A DNA stretch of 64,000 bases from Kineosporia mesophila (GCF_021129235.1 NZ_JAJOMA010000021.1:62001-126000), one strand, 5' to 3'; numbered from the stretch's first letter, positions 27,010-36,376 are shown. Made by a program: numbers and translations. The notes: generated by a model not told the origin, from the letters alone.

Positions 27010-28545
27010 ATGTCCGACCTACGCCAGCCGGATACCGGTCGACCCGTGGCCGGCGGCCGGGCGGGAACGTACGACGACGCGCCGATCGTCTCGGCCGGGC
27101 GGCGCGGCAGTCACGCCACACCACGCGGTCAGGGCTTCTCCTGGGTGCTCGGCTGGACCATCGTCGGTTCCCTGCTGCCCGGCTCCGGCTTGCTGGCGGC
27201 CGGGCGCCGCCGCACGGGCGGGTTCGTCCTCGGCCTGACCGGGGCCGGTCTCGTGGCCCTGAGCTGGGCCGCGCTGGAAGGCGATCCGCTGGACCGGGTC
27301 CAGAGCCTGGTCGTGGAGCCTGGACGGCTGATGATCGCGACGGTCGCGATCGCCGTCGTCGCCGTGATCTGGGTGCTCTCGATCGTCATCACCCACACCC
27401 AGCTGCGCCGCGAGGCCTCGCTCGGCACCGGTCAGCGGCTGTTCTCCACCGTGGTCGTACTGGCCCTGACCACCGCCGTGGCCCTGCCCGCCTACCAGCT
27501 CGGACGGTACGCGCTGATCGGCCGGGACCTGGTGGACACCGTGTTCCAGGACCGGGTCGACGCCGAGACCAGCTCGGTGCTGGCCGATTCCGCGCTGGCC
27601 GACCCGTGGGCCGGTACCCCGCGGGTGAACGTGCTGCTGATCGGGTCGGACGCGGGCGAGGACCGGGTCGGCATCCGACCGGACACGATGATCGTCGCGA
27701 GCGTCGATACTCACACGGGCAACACCGTACTCTTCAGCCTACCCCGCAACCTGGAGATGGTGCCCTTCCCCCTCGGCACTCCCGGGAACAACGCCTGGCC
27801 CAACGGTTTCAACTGCGGCGACGTCTGTCTGCTGAACGCCGTCTGGACCTGGGCCGAGGGACCGGACTCGGGCTACGACGACTTCCGGAATCCGGGCCTG
27901 GCCGCGACCGAGGACGCGATCGAGGGGGCCACCGGCCTGAAGATCGACACCTACGCGATGCTCAACCTCAAGGGCTTCGCCGAATTCGTCAACGCCATCG
28001 GCGGTCTCACGGTCAACGTGCGCGAGCGCCTGCCGATCGGCGGCGACAGCAACCCGGCCTCACCGATCTACCGCACGGCCACCGGCGGCTGGATCGAGAT
28101 CGGCGACAAGCAGCACCTGGACGGCTATCACGCGCTCTGGTTCGCCCGGTCGCGGTGGGCCAGCGACGACTACCACCGCATGCAGCGCCAGCGATGCGTG
28201 ATCGCCGCGTTCGTCGGCCAGGTCGACCCGGTGACGGTGGCCCTGCAGTTCCCGAAGCTGGCCAAGGCCGCCAAACGCAACATCACCACCGGCATCCCGC
28301 TGAGCGACCTGGACGCCTGGGTGGATCTCAGCAAGCGGGTGCAGGGCGGCCGGGTGACCAGCCTGCCCTTCACCCGCCAGGTGGTGGACGTCGCCCACCC
28401 GGACTTCGACCGGGTGCACGAACTGGTGGAGCGGTCGATCAGCAGCTCCGAGCAGGCCACCACGCCGAAGCCCAAGCCGGGCAAGGCCAAGACAGCAAAG
28501 CCGGCCAACCCGAACAAGGCCCAGGACGTGAAGTCGGTCTGCTGA
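27010..28545 (+). CDS. LytR-CpsA-Psr (LCP) family protein, paralog
   Basis: A 511-aa close paralog of the gene at 24997, sharing GQGFSWVLGWTIVGSLLPGSG, the multi-helix N-terminal block and the LCP core (RVNVLLIGSDAGEDR, RPDTMIVASVD, FSLPRNLEMVPF, FARSRWASDDYHRMQRQRC). It has a shorter disordered head and also ends in a Lys/Pro-rich tail with VC at the end. The ATG at 27010 has GAGGGG upstream. The tandem arrangement suggests duplication with diverging polymer or acceptor preference. Confidence 0.9.
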   Translation: MSDLRQPDTGRPVAGGRAGTYDDAPIVSAGRRGSHATPRGQGFSWVLGWTIVGSLLPGSGLLAAGRRRTGGFVLGLTGAGLVALSWAALEGDPLDRVQSLVVEPGRLMIATVAIAVVAVIWVLSIVITHTQLRREASLGTGQRLFSTVVVLALTTAVALPAYQLGRYALIGRDLVDTVFQDRVDAETSSVLADSALADPWAGTPRVNVLLIGSDAGEDRVGIRPDTMIVASVDTHTGNTVLFSLPRNLEMVPFPLGTPGNNAWPNGFNCGDVCLLNAVWTWAEGPDSGYDDFRNPGLAATEDAIEGATGLKIDTYAMLNLKGFAEFVNAIGGLTVNVRERLPIGGDSNPASPIYRTATGGWIEIGDKQHLDGYHALWFARSRWASDDYHRMQRQRCVIAAFVGQVDPVTVALQFPKLAKAAKRNITTGIPLSDLDAWVDLSKRVQGGRVTSLPFTRQVVDVAHPDFDRVHELVERSISSSEQATTPKPKPGKAKTAKPANPNKAQDVKSVC

Positions 28546-28558
28546 CCGAAACCCCCTC

Positions 28559-28641
28559 CGTGATCATGCAAAGTGTCCCCAGATCTCTAGAACTCTCGCA
28601 GCTACAGTTCTAGAACGCCGGGGACACTTTGCATGATCACG
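28559..28641. repeat. 83-bp palindromic element, full copy
   Basis: A perfect 22-bp inverted repeat (CGTGATCATGCAAAGTGTCC... and its complement) encloses a 39-base centre with a second inverted repeat, TCTAGAACT/AGTTCTAGA. It lies between the convergent LCP and acyl-CoA ligase genes. It shares outer ends, central TTCTAGAAC boxes and centre length with the element at 35237. Confidence 0.9.
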
Positions 28642-28649
28642 AACGGTTT

Positions 28650-30299
28650 TTAGGGGGTCGTCACCGGCTGCTCCACCGTCAGGGCGCCGTCCGCGTAGGC
28701 CGCGCGCAGCACCTTCTTGTCGAACTTGCCCACGCTGGTCTTGGGCACCTCGGTGACGAACGCCCAGCGTTCGGGCACCTGCCAGCGCGCCACCCGGGTC
28801 TGCAGATAGGCCCGCAGCTCCTCGACGTCCGGCACCGCCCCCTCACCGAGCACCACCACCGCCAGGGGCCGCTCACCCCACTTGTCGTCGGGCACCCCGA
28901 CCACGCTGGCCTCGTGCACGGCCGGATGCCCCATCAGGGCATTCTCCAGATCGATGGAGCTGATCCACTCACCGCCGGACTTGATCACGTCTTTGGCGCG
29001 GTCGGTGACGGTCAGGTACCCGTCGGGCGTCAGGCTGCCGATGTCACCGGTGCGCAGCCAGCCGTCGTCGAACTTCTCCGGATCCTCTTCGCGGTAGTAG
29101 GAACCGGTGATCCACGGCCCCCGCACCTCGATCTCGCCCACCGCCTCGTCGTCCCAGGGCTGCTCGGAGCCGTCCGGGCCGACCAGCCGGGTCTCCACGT
29201 GCAGGGCGAGCCGGCCCTGACTGTGCCGGTAGCGCCAGTACTCCTCACCCTGCGTGCCGACCGGCGCGATGGCGACCGTGCCCAGCGGTGAGGTCTCGGT
29301 CATGCCCCAGCCGTGCAGGATGGTGACGCCGTACCGGTCGTGGAAGGCGTGCATCAGTGCGGGTGGGCAGGCGGATCCTCCGATGATCACCTCGCCCAGC
29401 GAACTGACGTCGGCCTCCGGGTGCGCGTCGAGGTACTCCAGCACCCCGGTCATGATCGTGGGCACGGCACCGCCACAGGTGACCTTCTCCGCCTCGATCA
29501 TCGTCACCAGCGGCTCGGCCTGGAGGAAGCGGTCGGGCATCACGAGGCTCGCGCCCGACAGCATCGCCGCGTAGGGCAGGCCCCAGGCGTTGGCGTGGAA
29601 GAGCGGCACGATCGACAGGGCCCGGGCGTTCTGGTTCAGGCTCAGGGCATTGCTGCCGGCGCAGAACGTGGCGTGCAGAAGATTCGAACGGTGCGAGTAG
29701 ACAACACCTTTCGGATTCCCAGTGGTGCCCGAGGTGTAACACATCAGCGCGCCGTCGTTCTCGTCGAGCTCCGGCCACGCGAAGGTGTCGGGCTGGGCGT
29801 CGAGCAGCGTGCGGTAGTCGTGCACCTGCCGCTTGCCGCCGCCCGCCAGCGCCCGGGTCACCTCGTCGGGCACCGGGCCGTTGACCACCACGTGCTGAAC
29901 CAGCGGAGCGTGGTCGAGCAGCGCGGCGAACGGCTGGGCCAGCGAGTTGTCGACGAAGACCACGTGGTCCTCGGCGTGGTTCACCACGTAGACCAGCTGT
30001 TGCGGGAACAGCCGGATGTTGATCGTGTGCAGCACCGCACCGGCGGCCGGCACACCCAGGTAGAGCTCGAGATGCTCCTCGTTGTTCCACATGAACGTGC
30101 CGATCCGCTGGTCACCGTCCACCCCGAGCGTGCGCAGGGCGTTCGCCAGGCGGCGGCAGTCCTTGGCGACGTCGGTGAACGACGAGCGCCGGGGCCCGTC
30201 GGCCCCCCAGGTCACCACCTCGGAACCGGGGTAGACCGTTCCCGCGTACTCGATCAGCCGGGAGGTCAGAAGCGGAACATTCTGCATCGTGCTGCGCAT
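28650..30299 (-). CDS. AMP-dependent acyl-CoA synthetase (long-chain fatty-acid CoA ligase type)
   Basis: A 549-aa adenylate-forming enzyme that activates a carboxylic acid with ATP and CoA. Motif A8 region: [18 protein letters not shown] (AMP-binding P-loop); WGMTETSP is motif A5, GWLRTGDIG is the A7/hinge, and the C-terminal lysine is in [13 protein letters not shown]. This group (FadD3/medium-chain-like) usually acts on fatty or aromatic acids. GAGGTGAT lies seven bases before the ATG at 30299. It converges with the LCP gene across a palindromic repeat. The substrate is unknown. Confidence 0.9.
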   Translation of the reverse strand: MRSTMQNVPLLTSRLIEYAGTVYPGSEVVTWGADGPRRSSFTDVAKDCRRLANALRTLGVDGDQRIGTFMWNNEEHLELYLGVPAAGAVLHTINIRLFPQQLVYVVNHAEDHVVFVDNSLAQPFAALLDHAPLVQHVVVNGPVPDEVTRALAGGGKRQVHDYRTLLDAQPDTFAWPELDENDGALMCYTSGTTGNPKGVVYSHRSNLLHATFCAGSNALSLNQNARALSIVPLFHANAWGLPYAAMLSGASLVMPDRFLQAEPLVTMIEAEKVTCGGAVPTIMTGVLEYLDAHPEADVSSLGEVIIGGSACPPALMHAFHDRYGVTILHGWGMTETSPLGTVAIAPVGTQGEEYWRYRHSQGRLALHVETRLVGPDGSEQPWDDEAVGEIEVRGPWITGSYYREEDPEKFDDGWLRTGDIGSLTPDGYLTVTDRAKDVIKSGGEWISSIDLENALMGHPAVHEASVVGVPDDKWGERPLAVVVLGEGAVPDVEELRAYLQTRVARWQVPERWAFVTEVPKTSVGKFDKKVLRAAYADGALTVEQPVTTP

Positions 30300-30390
30300 G
30301 TGAGATCACCTCGTCGTGACACGGAACACATCGACGCTCAAACGCACACGTTAGGTCAGAGGTTTCCCCGGCGGGGGGTTTCGGGGGTGA

Positions 30391-30960
30391 TCAGCCGTTC
30401 CAGTGGTCGATCACCGCGGTTCCGCGGTCCCAGCCGAGCACGCTGAGCGTGGAGGTGTGCAGGGCCAGGTGCGCGGCCAGGTGCGGCTCCTGACCGATCC
30501 AGCGGGCCGCCAGCACCCGCAGGAAGTGGGCGTGGGCCACCACCACGGCACGGGTGGGCGCCTCGCGACGAACCCGTGCGATCACCGCGTCCGCCCGGCC
30601 CGCCACCTGCTCGACGGTCTCGCCGCCGGGCACCGGTGAGGTCCAGATCGACCAGCCCGGCGTCTTCTCCTGGATCTGGGCGGTGGTGATGCCCTCGTAG
30701 TCGCCGTAGTCCCATTCCAGGGCCTGCGACTCGGGCTTCGGGGTGAGGCCGGCCAGTTCGGCGGTGCGCCACGCCCGTTGCAGCGGGCTGGCCAGCTGGA
30801 GGTCGAAGTGCACGCCCGCCAGACGGGGGCCGAGGGCGGCGGCCCCTTCCTCGCCCTCAGGCAGGAGCGGGATGTCGGAGCGGCCGGTGTGCCGGCGGTC
30901 CCGGGCCCATTCGGTCAGGCCGTGCCGGATCAGCCAGAGTTCTGGTTCGTACGAGGTCAC
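30391..30960 (-). CDS. Histidine phosphatase family protein (phosphoglycerate mutase-like)
   Basis: A 189-aa single-domain phosphatase. The catalytic His is in LWLIRHGLTEWARDRRHTG (RHG motif), the second His in VVVAHAHFLRVLAARW, and the acidic/arginine pocket in ASPLQRAWRTAEL and LEWDYGDYEG. The GTG at 30960 (VTSYEPELWLIRHG) is preferred to the open frame upstream because the domain begins there. The ACT-domain gene starts upstream on the same strand with an 11-base gap, so they are probably co-transcribed. Confidence 0.88.
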   Translation of the reverse strand: MTSYEPELWLIRHGLTEWARDRRHTGRSDIPLLPEGEEGAAALGPRLAGVHFDLQLASPLQRAWRTAELAGLTPKPESQALEWDYGDYEGITTAQIQEKTPGWSIWTSPVPGGETVEQVAGRADAVIARVRREAPTRAVVVAHAHFLRVLAARWIGQEPHLAAHLALHTSTLSVLGWDRGTAVIDHWNG

Positions 30961-30971
30961 ACGGCCGATCT

Positions 30972-31619
30972 TCACACGGGTGCGAGAACAGTTCCCACGA
31001 TCTGCCCCACCTGGCCCACTCTCCACAGCTCCGACCGGTGGAAGTCAAGGCCGGACGAGCGCACCAGTACCAGGCCGAGCGGGCCGGTACCGATCGGGAC
31101 GAGCGCGGTGCCGCTGTTCGGCTCGGCGGCGCCCGGGGCGGTCATCCGCACCGAGGCCAGTCGCAGCGGCGAGGTCAGAACCACGTGCTCCGGGCCCGGG
31201 CTGGCGGAACTCACCGTGAGCACGGAAGAGACGGCGGCCAGGTCGGTTCCGTACTCCACCAGGGCCGCCCAGTCGGCGCCGAAGCAGTGCGGGGCGCCGT
31301 CGACCAGGGTCTGCAGGCCCCGCTCGGGCCGGGAGAGCACCTGGTCGATGAGTTCCAGGTCGGCGTGACCGGTGACCGGCGGGGCGGGGTACTGCAGGCC
31401 GGTGACGCTGACGCCCTGGAGACCGTCGAGCTGGGCCGCGACCCGCTCCAGGTGGGCGACGTCGCGGACCCGCACGAACACGTCGTCCAGGGCCCGCCCG
31501 GACTCACTCTCCAGCACGTCGATCTCGGCGATGTCGGCCCCCACCGAGCCGATGGCGGAGGTGACCCGGCCGAGCGTGCCGGGCCGGTCCGGGATGCTGA
31601 ACCGTACGCGCGCGAGCAA
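30972..31619 (-). CDS. ACT-domain protein
   Basis: A 215-aa protein with an N-terminal ACT domain (RVRFSIPDRPGTLGRVTSAIG, shown in part, with GADIAEIDVLES) and a second region (residues about 95-215) with no family I recognise, containing SPLRLASVRMTAPG and GPLGLVLVRSSGLDFHRSE. ACT domains bind amino acids. It may be an amino-acid sensor or a small regulatory subunit. Followed closely by the histidine phosphatase. Confidence 0.8.
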   Translation of the reverse strand: MLARVRFSIPDRPGTLGRVTSAIGSVGADIAEIDVLESESGRALDDVFVRVRDVAHLERVAAQLDGLQGVSVTGLQYPAPPVTGHADLELIDQVLSRPERGLQTLVDGAPHCFGADWAALVEYGTDLAAVSSVLTVSSASPGPEHVVLTSPLRLASVRMTAPGAAEPNSGTALVPIGTGPLGLVLVRSSGLDFHRSELWRVGQVGQIVGTVLAPV

Positions 31620-31757
31620 ACCGGTCCTCCTGGTTCAGTCCCCGTCGATGATGAGACGAACAGGATTCCACACCGCACCCGGCCGCACACGAGATGCCTA
31701 CATCCCAGGTGAAGAGGGGTGCATCACGAAGGGCACACCAGCCCCAAAGGGCACAGA

Positions 31758-32273
31758 ATGATCATGGTGAGCGAAAGACGACCTAACGAGACCCCGTCCG
31801 AGCGTGCCGACCGCAACTTCGGAGACCTGCTGCAGGAACTTCGGGTCACCCAGACCGGTGTGCAGATCCTGTTCGCCTTCCTGCTGACGCTGCCTCTGCA
31901 GAGCCGCTTCGAGTCGCTGGACGCCTGGGAGCGCGACGTCTACGTGGCCTCGCTCCTGCTCTCGGCCATGGCCACGGTGTGCCTGATCGCCCCGGTCGCC
32001 TATCACCGGGCGGTGTTCTCCCTCCACAAGAAGCCCCTCGTGGTACGGGTCGCGGCCCGCTTCGCCATCGGCGGCCTGTTCTTCCTCGCCCTGGCCATCT
32101 GCTGCGCGGTCGACCTGGTGCTCGACCTGGTGCTGGGGCGGGGCACCGCACTCGTGATCACCGGCGGCCTGGCCCTGGTGCTGCTGGCCACCTGGGTGAT
32201 CTTCCCGTTGCTGCAGCGCGTGGGCGATCTGCCCGAAGACGCGGCGGAGAGCACGCCGCCGGAAGACCACTAA
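31758..32273 (+). CDS. DUF6328 family membrane protein
   Basis: A 171-aa protein with four hydrophobic helices (TGVQILFAFLLTLPL, YVASLLLSAMATVCLIAPVA, FAIGGLFFLALAICCAVDL and the last ALVITGGLALVLLATWVIF, each a portion). LLQELRVTQTGVQILFAFLL is typical of DUF6328, a small actinobacterial membrane family of unknown role. The ATG at 31758 has a weak site upstream; a second ATG two codons later is possible. It is divergent from the ACT gene. Confidence 0.8.
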   Translation: MIMVSERRPNETPSERADRNFGDLLQELRVTQTGVQILFAFLLTLPLQSRFESLDAWERDVYVASLLLSAMATVCLIAPVAYHRAVFSLHKKPLVVRVAARFAIGGLFFLALAICCAVDLVLDLVLGRGTALVITGGLALVLLATWVIFPLLQRVGDLPEDAAESTPPEDH

Positions 32274-32319
32274 GCTGTCCACGTAGCTACCGGTCGGCAC
32301 GAAGCTGACCGAAGTCGGC

Positions 32320-33135
32320 ATGGAGGTGGTCACCGTGACGGGGCCGGACGAGGTCCATGCCCTCGATCGCTCGAGTCCTATGCCGCTCTGGGCCCAGCTC
32401 CAGCAGGAGCTGACCAGGAGACTTCAGGCGGGCGCGTTCGATCAGGAGTTCCCGGGCGAGCTCGAGCTGGTCGAGGCCTACGCCGTATCCCGCTACACCG
32501 TGCGGGAGGCGCTGCGGCGCCTGCGTGAGTCCCGGCTGATCGACTCGGCCAAGGGCCGGGGTTCGTGGGTGCGTCGTGGGGGTGACTCCAACCCGCCGCT
32601 CGGCAGCCTGTACTCGCTGTTCCGCGAGGTCGACGCGCAGGGCATCCGGCAGCGCAGCATCGTGATCGCCCAGGAGATCGTCACCTGGGCGGCAGCGGCC
32701 GAAGAGCTCGGGCTCGAGCCCGGCACCCCGCTGTTCCACCTCGAGCGCATGCGGCTGGCCGACGAGCTGCCGATGGCGCACGACCGGGTCTGGATCCCGG
32801 CCGACATCGCCGGCCCGCTGCTCGACGTCGACTTCACCGTGTCCGGCCTGTACGACGAGCTCGCCGCCCGCTGCGGTGTCTCGATGGCCGGTGGGCGCGA
32901 GCGGATCGGCGCGATCATGCCCACCCAGCGCGACCGCGACCTGCTCGCCGTGCCGCCCGACGTGGCCTGTTTCCAGATCGAGCGGGTGAGCACCGTGCAG
33001 CAGCGCCGCATGGAGTATCGCCACACGGTGGTGCGGGCCGACCGCTACTCGGTGCTGGCCGAGTGGTCGCCGCAGGGTTACACGGTCGCGGCCGAGCCGC
33101 TCGACGGGCCTCCGAAGGCGTCCTCGGAGAGCTGA
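32320..33135 (+). CDS. GntR-family (HutC/UTRA subfamily) transcriptional regulator
   Basis: A 271-aa regulator. The N-terminal GntR winged helix carries PLWAQLQQELTRRLQAGAF and YAVSRYTVREALRRLRES; the UTRA ligand domain spans about residues 95-255 (LEPGTPLFHLERMRLAD, VSGLYDELAARCG). HutC-type regulators respond to small metabolites or sugar phosphates. A strong terminator follows at 33147. The target is unclear; the next gene is an uncharacterised protein. Confidence 0.88.
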   Translation: MEVVTVTGPDEVHALDRSSPMPLWAQLQQELTRRLQAGAFDQEFPGELELVEAYAVSRYTVREALRRLRESRLIDSAKGRGSWVRRGGDSNPPLGSLYSLFREVDAQGIRQRSIVIAQEIVTWAAAAEELGLEPGTPLFHLERMRLADELPMAHDRVWIPADIAGPLLDVDFTVSGLYDELAARCGVSMAGGRERIGAIMPTQRDRDLLAVPPDVACFQIERVSTVQQRRMEYRHTVVRADRYSVLAEWSPQGYTVAAEPLDGPPKASSES

Positions 33136-33146
33136 ACCGAACCCAG

Positions 33147-33188
33147 AATTGAAGACGAGACGCGCACCAGTGGTGCGCGTCCTCAATT
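33147..33188 (+). terminator. Terminator-like hairpin after the GntR gene
   Basis: Stem ACGCGCACC/GGTGCGCGT with loop AGT, extended by outer AATTGA/TCAATT pairing, then TCGCTTTT. The position right after the regulator stop fits a factor-independent terminator; part could alternatively be an operator. Confidence 0.7.
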
Positions 33189-33214
33189 TCGCTTTTCGCA
33201 CCGGGAGAGAGCCC

Positions 33215-33778
33215 GTGACACTGGCCTACACGTTCTGGCACCGACCGCAGGCCGGGATCTCACCCGAGGGCTACGAGCGCGACCTCTCGCTCTTCCACGA
33301 GCGGCTGGGCATGCTCGGCACCGGGCAGGTCCCGGGCTATCTGGGGTCGTACTCGCTGCGGGTGCCGGACCTGCCCTGGCAGAGCGGTGGGGGATACGAA
33401 GACTGGTACCTGGTCGACGGTTACGCCGCGCTCGGGGTGCTGGCCGAGGCGGCCGTCGACGAGACCCGCCTGACCCGGCACGATGCCCTGGCCGGAGCGG
33501 TGCTCGACGGCACGGGTGGCCTGTACGGGCTGCGGCTCGGCACCGCCGCCCCGGCCGAGGGCGCCTGGGTGGGCTGGGGCCACAAACGCCCGGGGGTGAG
33601 CTACGCCGAGCTCTTCTCCGACCTCGACTCCCGAGTGGAAGTCGGCTCACTGAGCGCGATTTGGCAGCGTCAGCTGGTGCTGGGCCCGGCGCCGGAGTTC
33701 CGCCTCGAAGGACGCGCCCCGGTCACCGTGCCCGGCCTGGAACTAACTCTCGGACTTGCCGTCAGCACCGTCGCCTGA
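33215..33778 (+). CDS. Hypothetical protein
   Basis: A 187-aa soluble protein of no family I recognise. It begins LAYTFWHRPQAGISPEGYERDL and contains VPGYLGSYSLRVPDLPW and GGGYEDWYLVDGYAALGVL; Trp/Tyr-rich segments suggest a compact beta-alpha fold, possibly of the dimeric alpha-beta barrel (EthD/monooxygenase-like) kind, but this is only an impression. The GTG at 33215 has GGGAGAGAG five bases upstream. It overlaps the 3' end of zwf by 36 bp on the opposite strand. Confidence 0.65.
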   Translation: MTLAYTFWHRPQAGISPEGYERDLSLFHERLGMLGTGQVPGYLGSYSLRVPDLPWQSGGGYEDWYLVDGYAALGVLAEAAVDETRLTRHDALAGAVLDGTGGLYGLRLGTAAPAEGAWVGWGHKRPGVSYAELFSDLDSRVEVGSLSAIWQRQLVLGPAPEFRLEGRAPVTVPGLELTLGLAVSTVA

Positions 33779-35203
33779 GACCAGCCAGCCGTAGGGCGCG
33801 GCCAGTTCGCCGGCCGCCGCGGGCCCCATGCTGCCCGGCTCGTACGACTCCAGCGCGGGCTTGTTTTTCAGCACCGGATCCGCCACCCGCCAGGCGTGTT
33901 CGAGACCCACGCTGCTGGTGAACAGGGACCGGTCACCGGTGAGCACGTCGTAGAGCAGGGCCACGTAGGGCGGCAGCGGGTCCGCGTCCGGCACCGTTTC
34001 CAGTTCCAGGGTCTGCCGCACGTGTGCGAGCTTGATGCCCTCACCCGGCTGCTTCAGCACGAAATCAGCCGCTACGGAACCCGATCCGGCGAGCGAGAGC
34101 GTAATGACGCTCGGCCGGTCGGGCTTCGGCAGCGGCCCCTCGACCGGCTTCATCACCAGGCTGACCCGCTGCTCGCTGACACCCAGGCGCTTGCCGCTGC
34201 GCAGCAGGAACGGCACACCGTGCCAGCGGCCGGTGTCGACCCACAGCCGCACCGCGCAGAACGTGTCGGTCTGCGAGTCGTCGGCCACGCCCTCCAGGTC
34301 GCGGTAACCCTCGAACTGCCCGAGTACCACGTCGTCCGGAGACAGCGGCCGGAACGCGGCGATCACCGATTCCCGCGCCTCCTGCAGGTCCTGAGCGTCG
34401 AGACTGAGCGGCGGCTCCATCGCGACCTCGGCCGCGACCTGCATCAGGTGGGTCACCACCATGTCCATCATCGCGCCGGTGGCGTCGTAGAAACCCGCGC
34501 GGTTGGCCACGTCCAGGGTCTCCGGCACGTCGATCTGCACGGCGGCCACGTGGTCACCGTGCCAGGCCGTGCTGAAGGTCTGGTTCGCGAACCGCAGCAC
34601 GTGCAGGTTCTGCGTGGCCTCCTTGCCGAGGAAGTGGTCGATGCGGAAGACCTGCTCCTCGTCGAGGACCTCGTGCACGGTGGCGTCGAGCTGCCGGAAG
34701 TCGTCGGGCGAGGTGCCGTAGGGCTTCTCGAACACCACCCGGGCGTGATCGGTGAGCCCGTGCTTCTTCAGGGCTTTCGCGGTCGACTCGAAGGCGACCG
34801 GCGGAATCGCCAGGTAGTGGATGAAGTTCGGCTGGACCTCGTCGTCGAGCTCGTCCTCCACATCCCGGATGACGTCGAGCAGACTGCCCGGGCCGGTCTC
34901 GTCGAAGCCCCCGCCGGCGAACAGCAGGTTCTTCGAGAAGGCCTCCCACTCGGCCTCTTCCACATCATTACCGAGGGCCTCGTGCACCTTGGCCCGGAAG
35001 TCCTCGTGGGCCACGTCCCCCCGCCCGTTGCCGATGAGTCTCCACTCCTTCGGCAGCAGGTTCTTCTGCGCCAGGGTGTAGAAGGCGGGCAGCACCATTC
35101 GCGCGGCGAGATCGCCGGTCGCGCCGAACAGTACGAAGATCGTGGGTGACGCCGGGGTATCAGGCACGACAAGATCCTCACCCGATCCCACTCCCCTCGC
35201 CAT
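33743..35203 (-). CDS. zwf: Glucose-6-phosphate 1-dehydrogenase
   Basis: A 486-aa NAD(P)-dependent enzyme that oxidises glucose 6-phosphate to 6-phosphogluconolactone. The nucleotide-binding motif is FVLFGATGDLAARM near residue 24, and the active-site signature is RIDHFLGKEATQNL. EKPYGTSPDDFRQL is also diagnostic. It stands alone here; pgl, tal and opcA, often adjacent in actinobacteria, are not in view, so it may be a second paralog. Start ATG at 35203. Confidence 0.93.
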   Translation of the reverse strand: MARGVGSGEDLVVPDTPASPTIFVLFGATGDLAARMVLPAFYTLAQKNLLPKEWRLIGNGRGDVAHEDFRAKVHEALGNDVEEAEWEAFSKNLLFAGGGFDETGPGSLLDVIRDVEDELDDEVQPNFIHYLAIPPVAFESTAKALKKHGLTDHARVVFEKPYGTSPDDFRQLDATVHEVLDEEQVFRIDHFLGKEATQNLHVLRFANQTFSTAWHGDHVAAVQIDVPETLDVANRAGFYDATGAMMDMVVTHLMQVAAEVAMEPPLSLDAQDLQEARESVIAAFRPLSPDDVVLGQFEGYRDLEGVADDSQTDTFCAVRLWVDTGRWHGVPFLLRSGKRLGVSEQRVSLVMKPVEGPLPKPDRPSVITLSLAGSGSVAADFVLKQPGEGIKLAHVRQTLELETVPDADPLPPYVALLYDVLTGDRSLFTSSVGLEHAWRVADPVLKNKPALESYEPGSMGPAAAGELAAPYGWLVSGDGADGKSES

Positions 35204-35236
35204 CCGAGCCCGGCCTTTCTCCCCACCCCCTTTTCT

Positions 35237-35321
35237 CCGTGATCATGCAAAACCTCCCCAGAGTTCTAGAACTCTTGCGCCCACAGTTCTAGAACACCGG
35301 GGAGGTTTTGCATGATCACGG
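35237..35321. repeat. 85-bp palindromic element, second full copy
   Basis: A perfect 23-bp inverted repeat beginning CCGTGATCATGCAAAACC with a 39-base centre that contains the 14-bp palindrome GAGTTCTAGAACTC and a second AGTTCTAGAAC box. Unlike the copy at 28559 it lies between divergent genes (zwf and DUF1275), so termination is not the only possible role. Confidence 0.9.
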
Positions 35322-35410
35322 GGGAGAGATCGTGCCCACGTCCACCAATTGGATCCAATCTTTACCTGATTGAACCCAACGGCATGGGCACCTCGGGATA
35401 CGGTCCAGAC

Positions 35411-36136
35411 ATGGTCACGGAGCAGAGCGAAGCAGCAGTCGAGGACGGCCGGGAAGAAGCCGGCAAGGCCCGTGACCGGGCAGCCGTATCCCTGGCCTTC
35501 GTCAGCGGGGCGACCGACGCGACCGGTCTGCTCGCGCTCGGCGGCACCTTCACCAGCGTGATGACCGGCAACCTCGTCCTCTTCGGAAGCGGTCTGGCAC
35601 AGGGCGAACCGGACATCTGGGCGCACGCCGCCTACGCCATCGCCGCTTTCGTCGTCGGCGCCGCGATCGGCACCCGGGTGGCGGGCACCTCGGTGTCGAC
35701 CGACCCGGTCTGGCCGGCCGCCGTGAACCGCGCGCTGCTGGTCGAGTTCGTCGTCTTCGCGATCTACGCCGCCTTCTACTGGGGCAGCGGCAACCATCCC
35801 GAGGGCACGCTGATGGCCGTACTACTGGCCCTGAACGCCTTCGCCCTGGGCATGCAGAGCAGCGCGATCCAGCGGTACGGCGTCTCCGGGCTGTCCACCA
35901 CGTACATGACCGGAACCCTGACCACCCTGGTCATCCGGCTGGCCTCGGGCAAGCCACTGCGTGACGTCGCCCACAGCGGCACCCTGCTGATCTCCCTGGT
36001 CGTGGGCGCTGCCGCGGCCGCGGCCTCCCTGCGCTGGGCCGCCGGACTGGTGCCCGCGCTCCAGCTGATCGGCGTCGCCCTGGCCCTGGGGCTGGGTGCG
36101 TGGAGCAACCGCAGGCACGGTCAGGCCCCCCGCTAG
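35411..36136 (+). CDS. DUF1275 (YoaK-type) membrane protein
   Basis: A 241-aa protein with about six hydrophobic helices. The family signature is AFVSGATDATGLLALGGTFTS plus MTGNLVLFG. MQSSAIQRYGVSGLSTTYMTGTL (given in part) is the second conserved block. Function of the family is unknown; it is thought to be a transporter-like protein. The ATG at 35411 directly precedes a short acidic cytoplasmic head. Confidence 0.85.
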   Translation: MVTEQSEAAVEDGREEAGKARDRAAVSLAFVSGATDATGLLALGGTFTSVMTGNLVLFGSGLAQGEPDIWAHAAYAIAAFVVGAAIGTRVAGTSVSTDPVWPAAVNRALLVEFVVFAIYAAFYWGSGNHPEGTLMAVLLALNAFALGMQSSAIQRYGVSGLSTTYMTGTLTTLVIRLASGKPLRDVAHSGTLLISLVVGAAAAAASLRWAAGLVPALQLIGVALALGLGAWSNRRHGQAPR

Positions 36137-36145
36137 ATTGGCCTC

Positions 36146-36376
36146 ATGCCCGAGTTCAATCTGACCCCGCGAGTGCGTCTCTGGATCGCTGTCTGGCTGA
36201 CCGGCGTGGTCGCGCTGGTGCTGATCACGGTGCTGACCGACGTCAACGACACCGTGGTGGGCGGTGCCCTGGGCGCCTGGTGCGGTTTCGCGATCGCCGT
36301 GGTGATGGTGCGGCACGAGCGGGCCAAGAAGCAGCCGCCGACCCAGCTGGCCAAGGAGCGCTACGGCAAGCGGTGA
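36146..36376 (+). CDS. Small two-helix membrane protein
   Basis: A 76-aa protein with two hydrophobic helices (LWIAVWLTGVVALVLITVL and VVGGALGAWCGFAIAVVMV) and a basic tail HERAKKQPPTQLAKERYGKR, so the C-terminus is probably cytoplasmic. Follows DUF1275 by 9 bp. No known family; function unknown. Confidence 0.7.
   Translation: MPEFNLTPRVRLWIAVWLTGVVALVLITVLTDVNDTVVGGALGAWCGFAIAVVMVRHERAKKQPPTQLAKERYGKR

Noticed and set aside
28650-30299. Operon link between the acyl-CoA ligase and the LCP genes
   Set aside because: They are convergent and separated by a palindromic repeat, so no functional link is implied.
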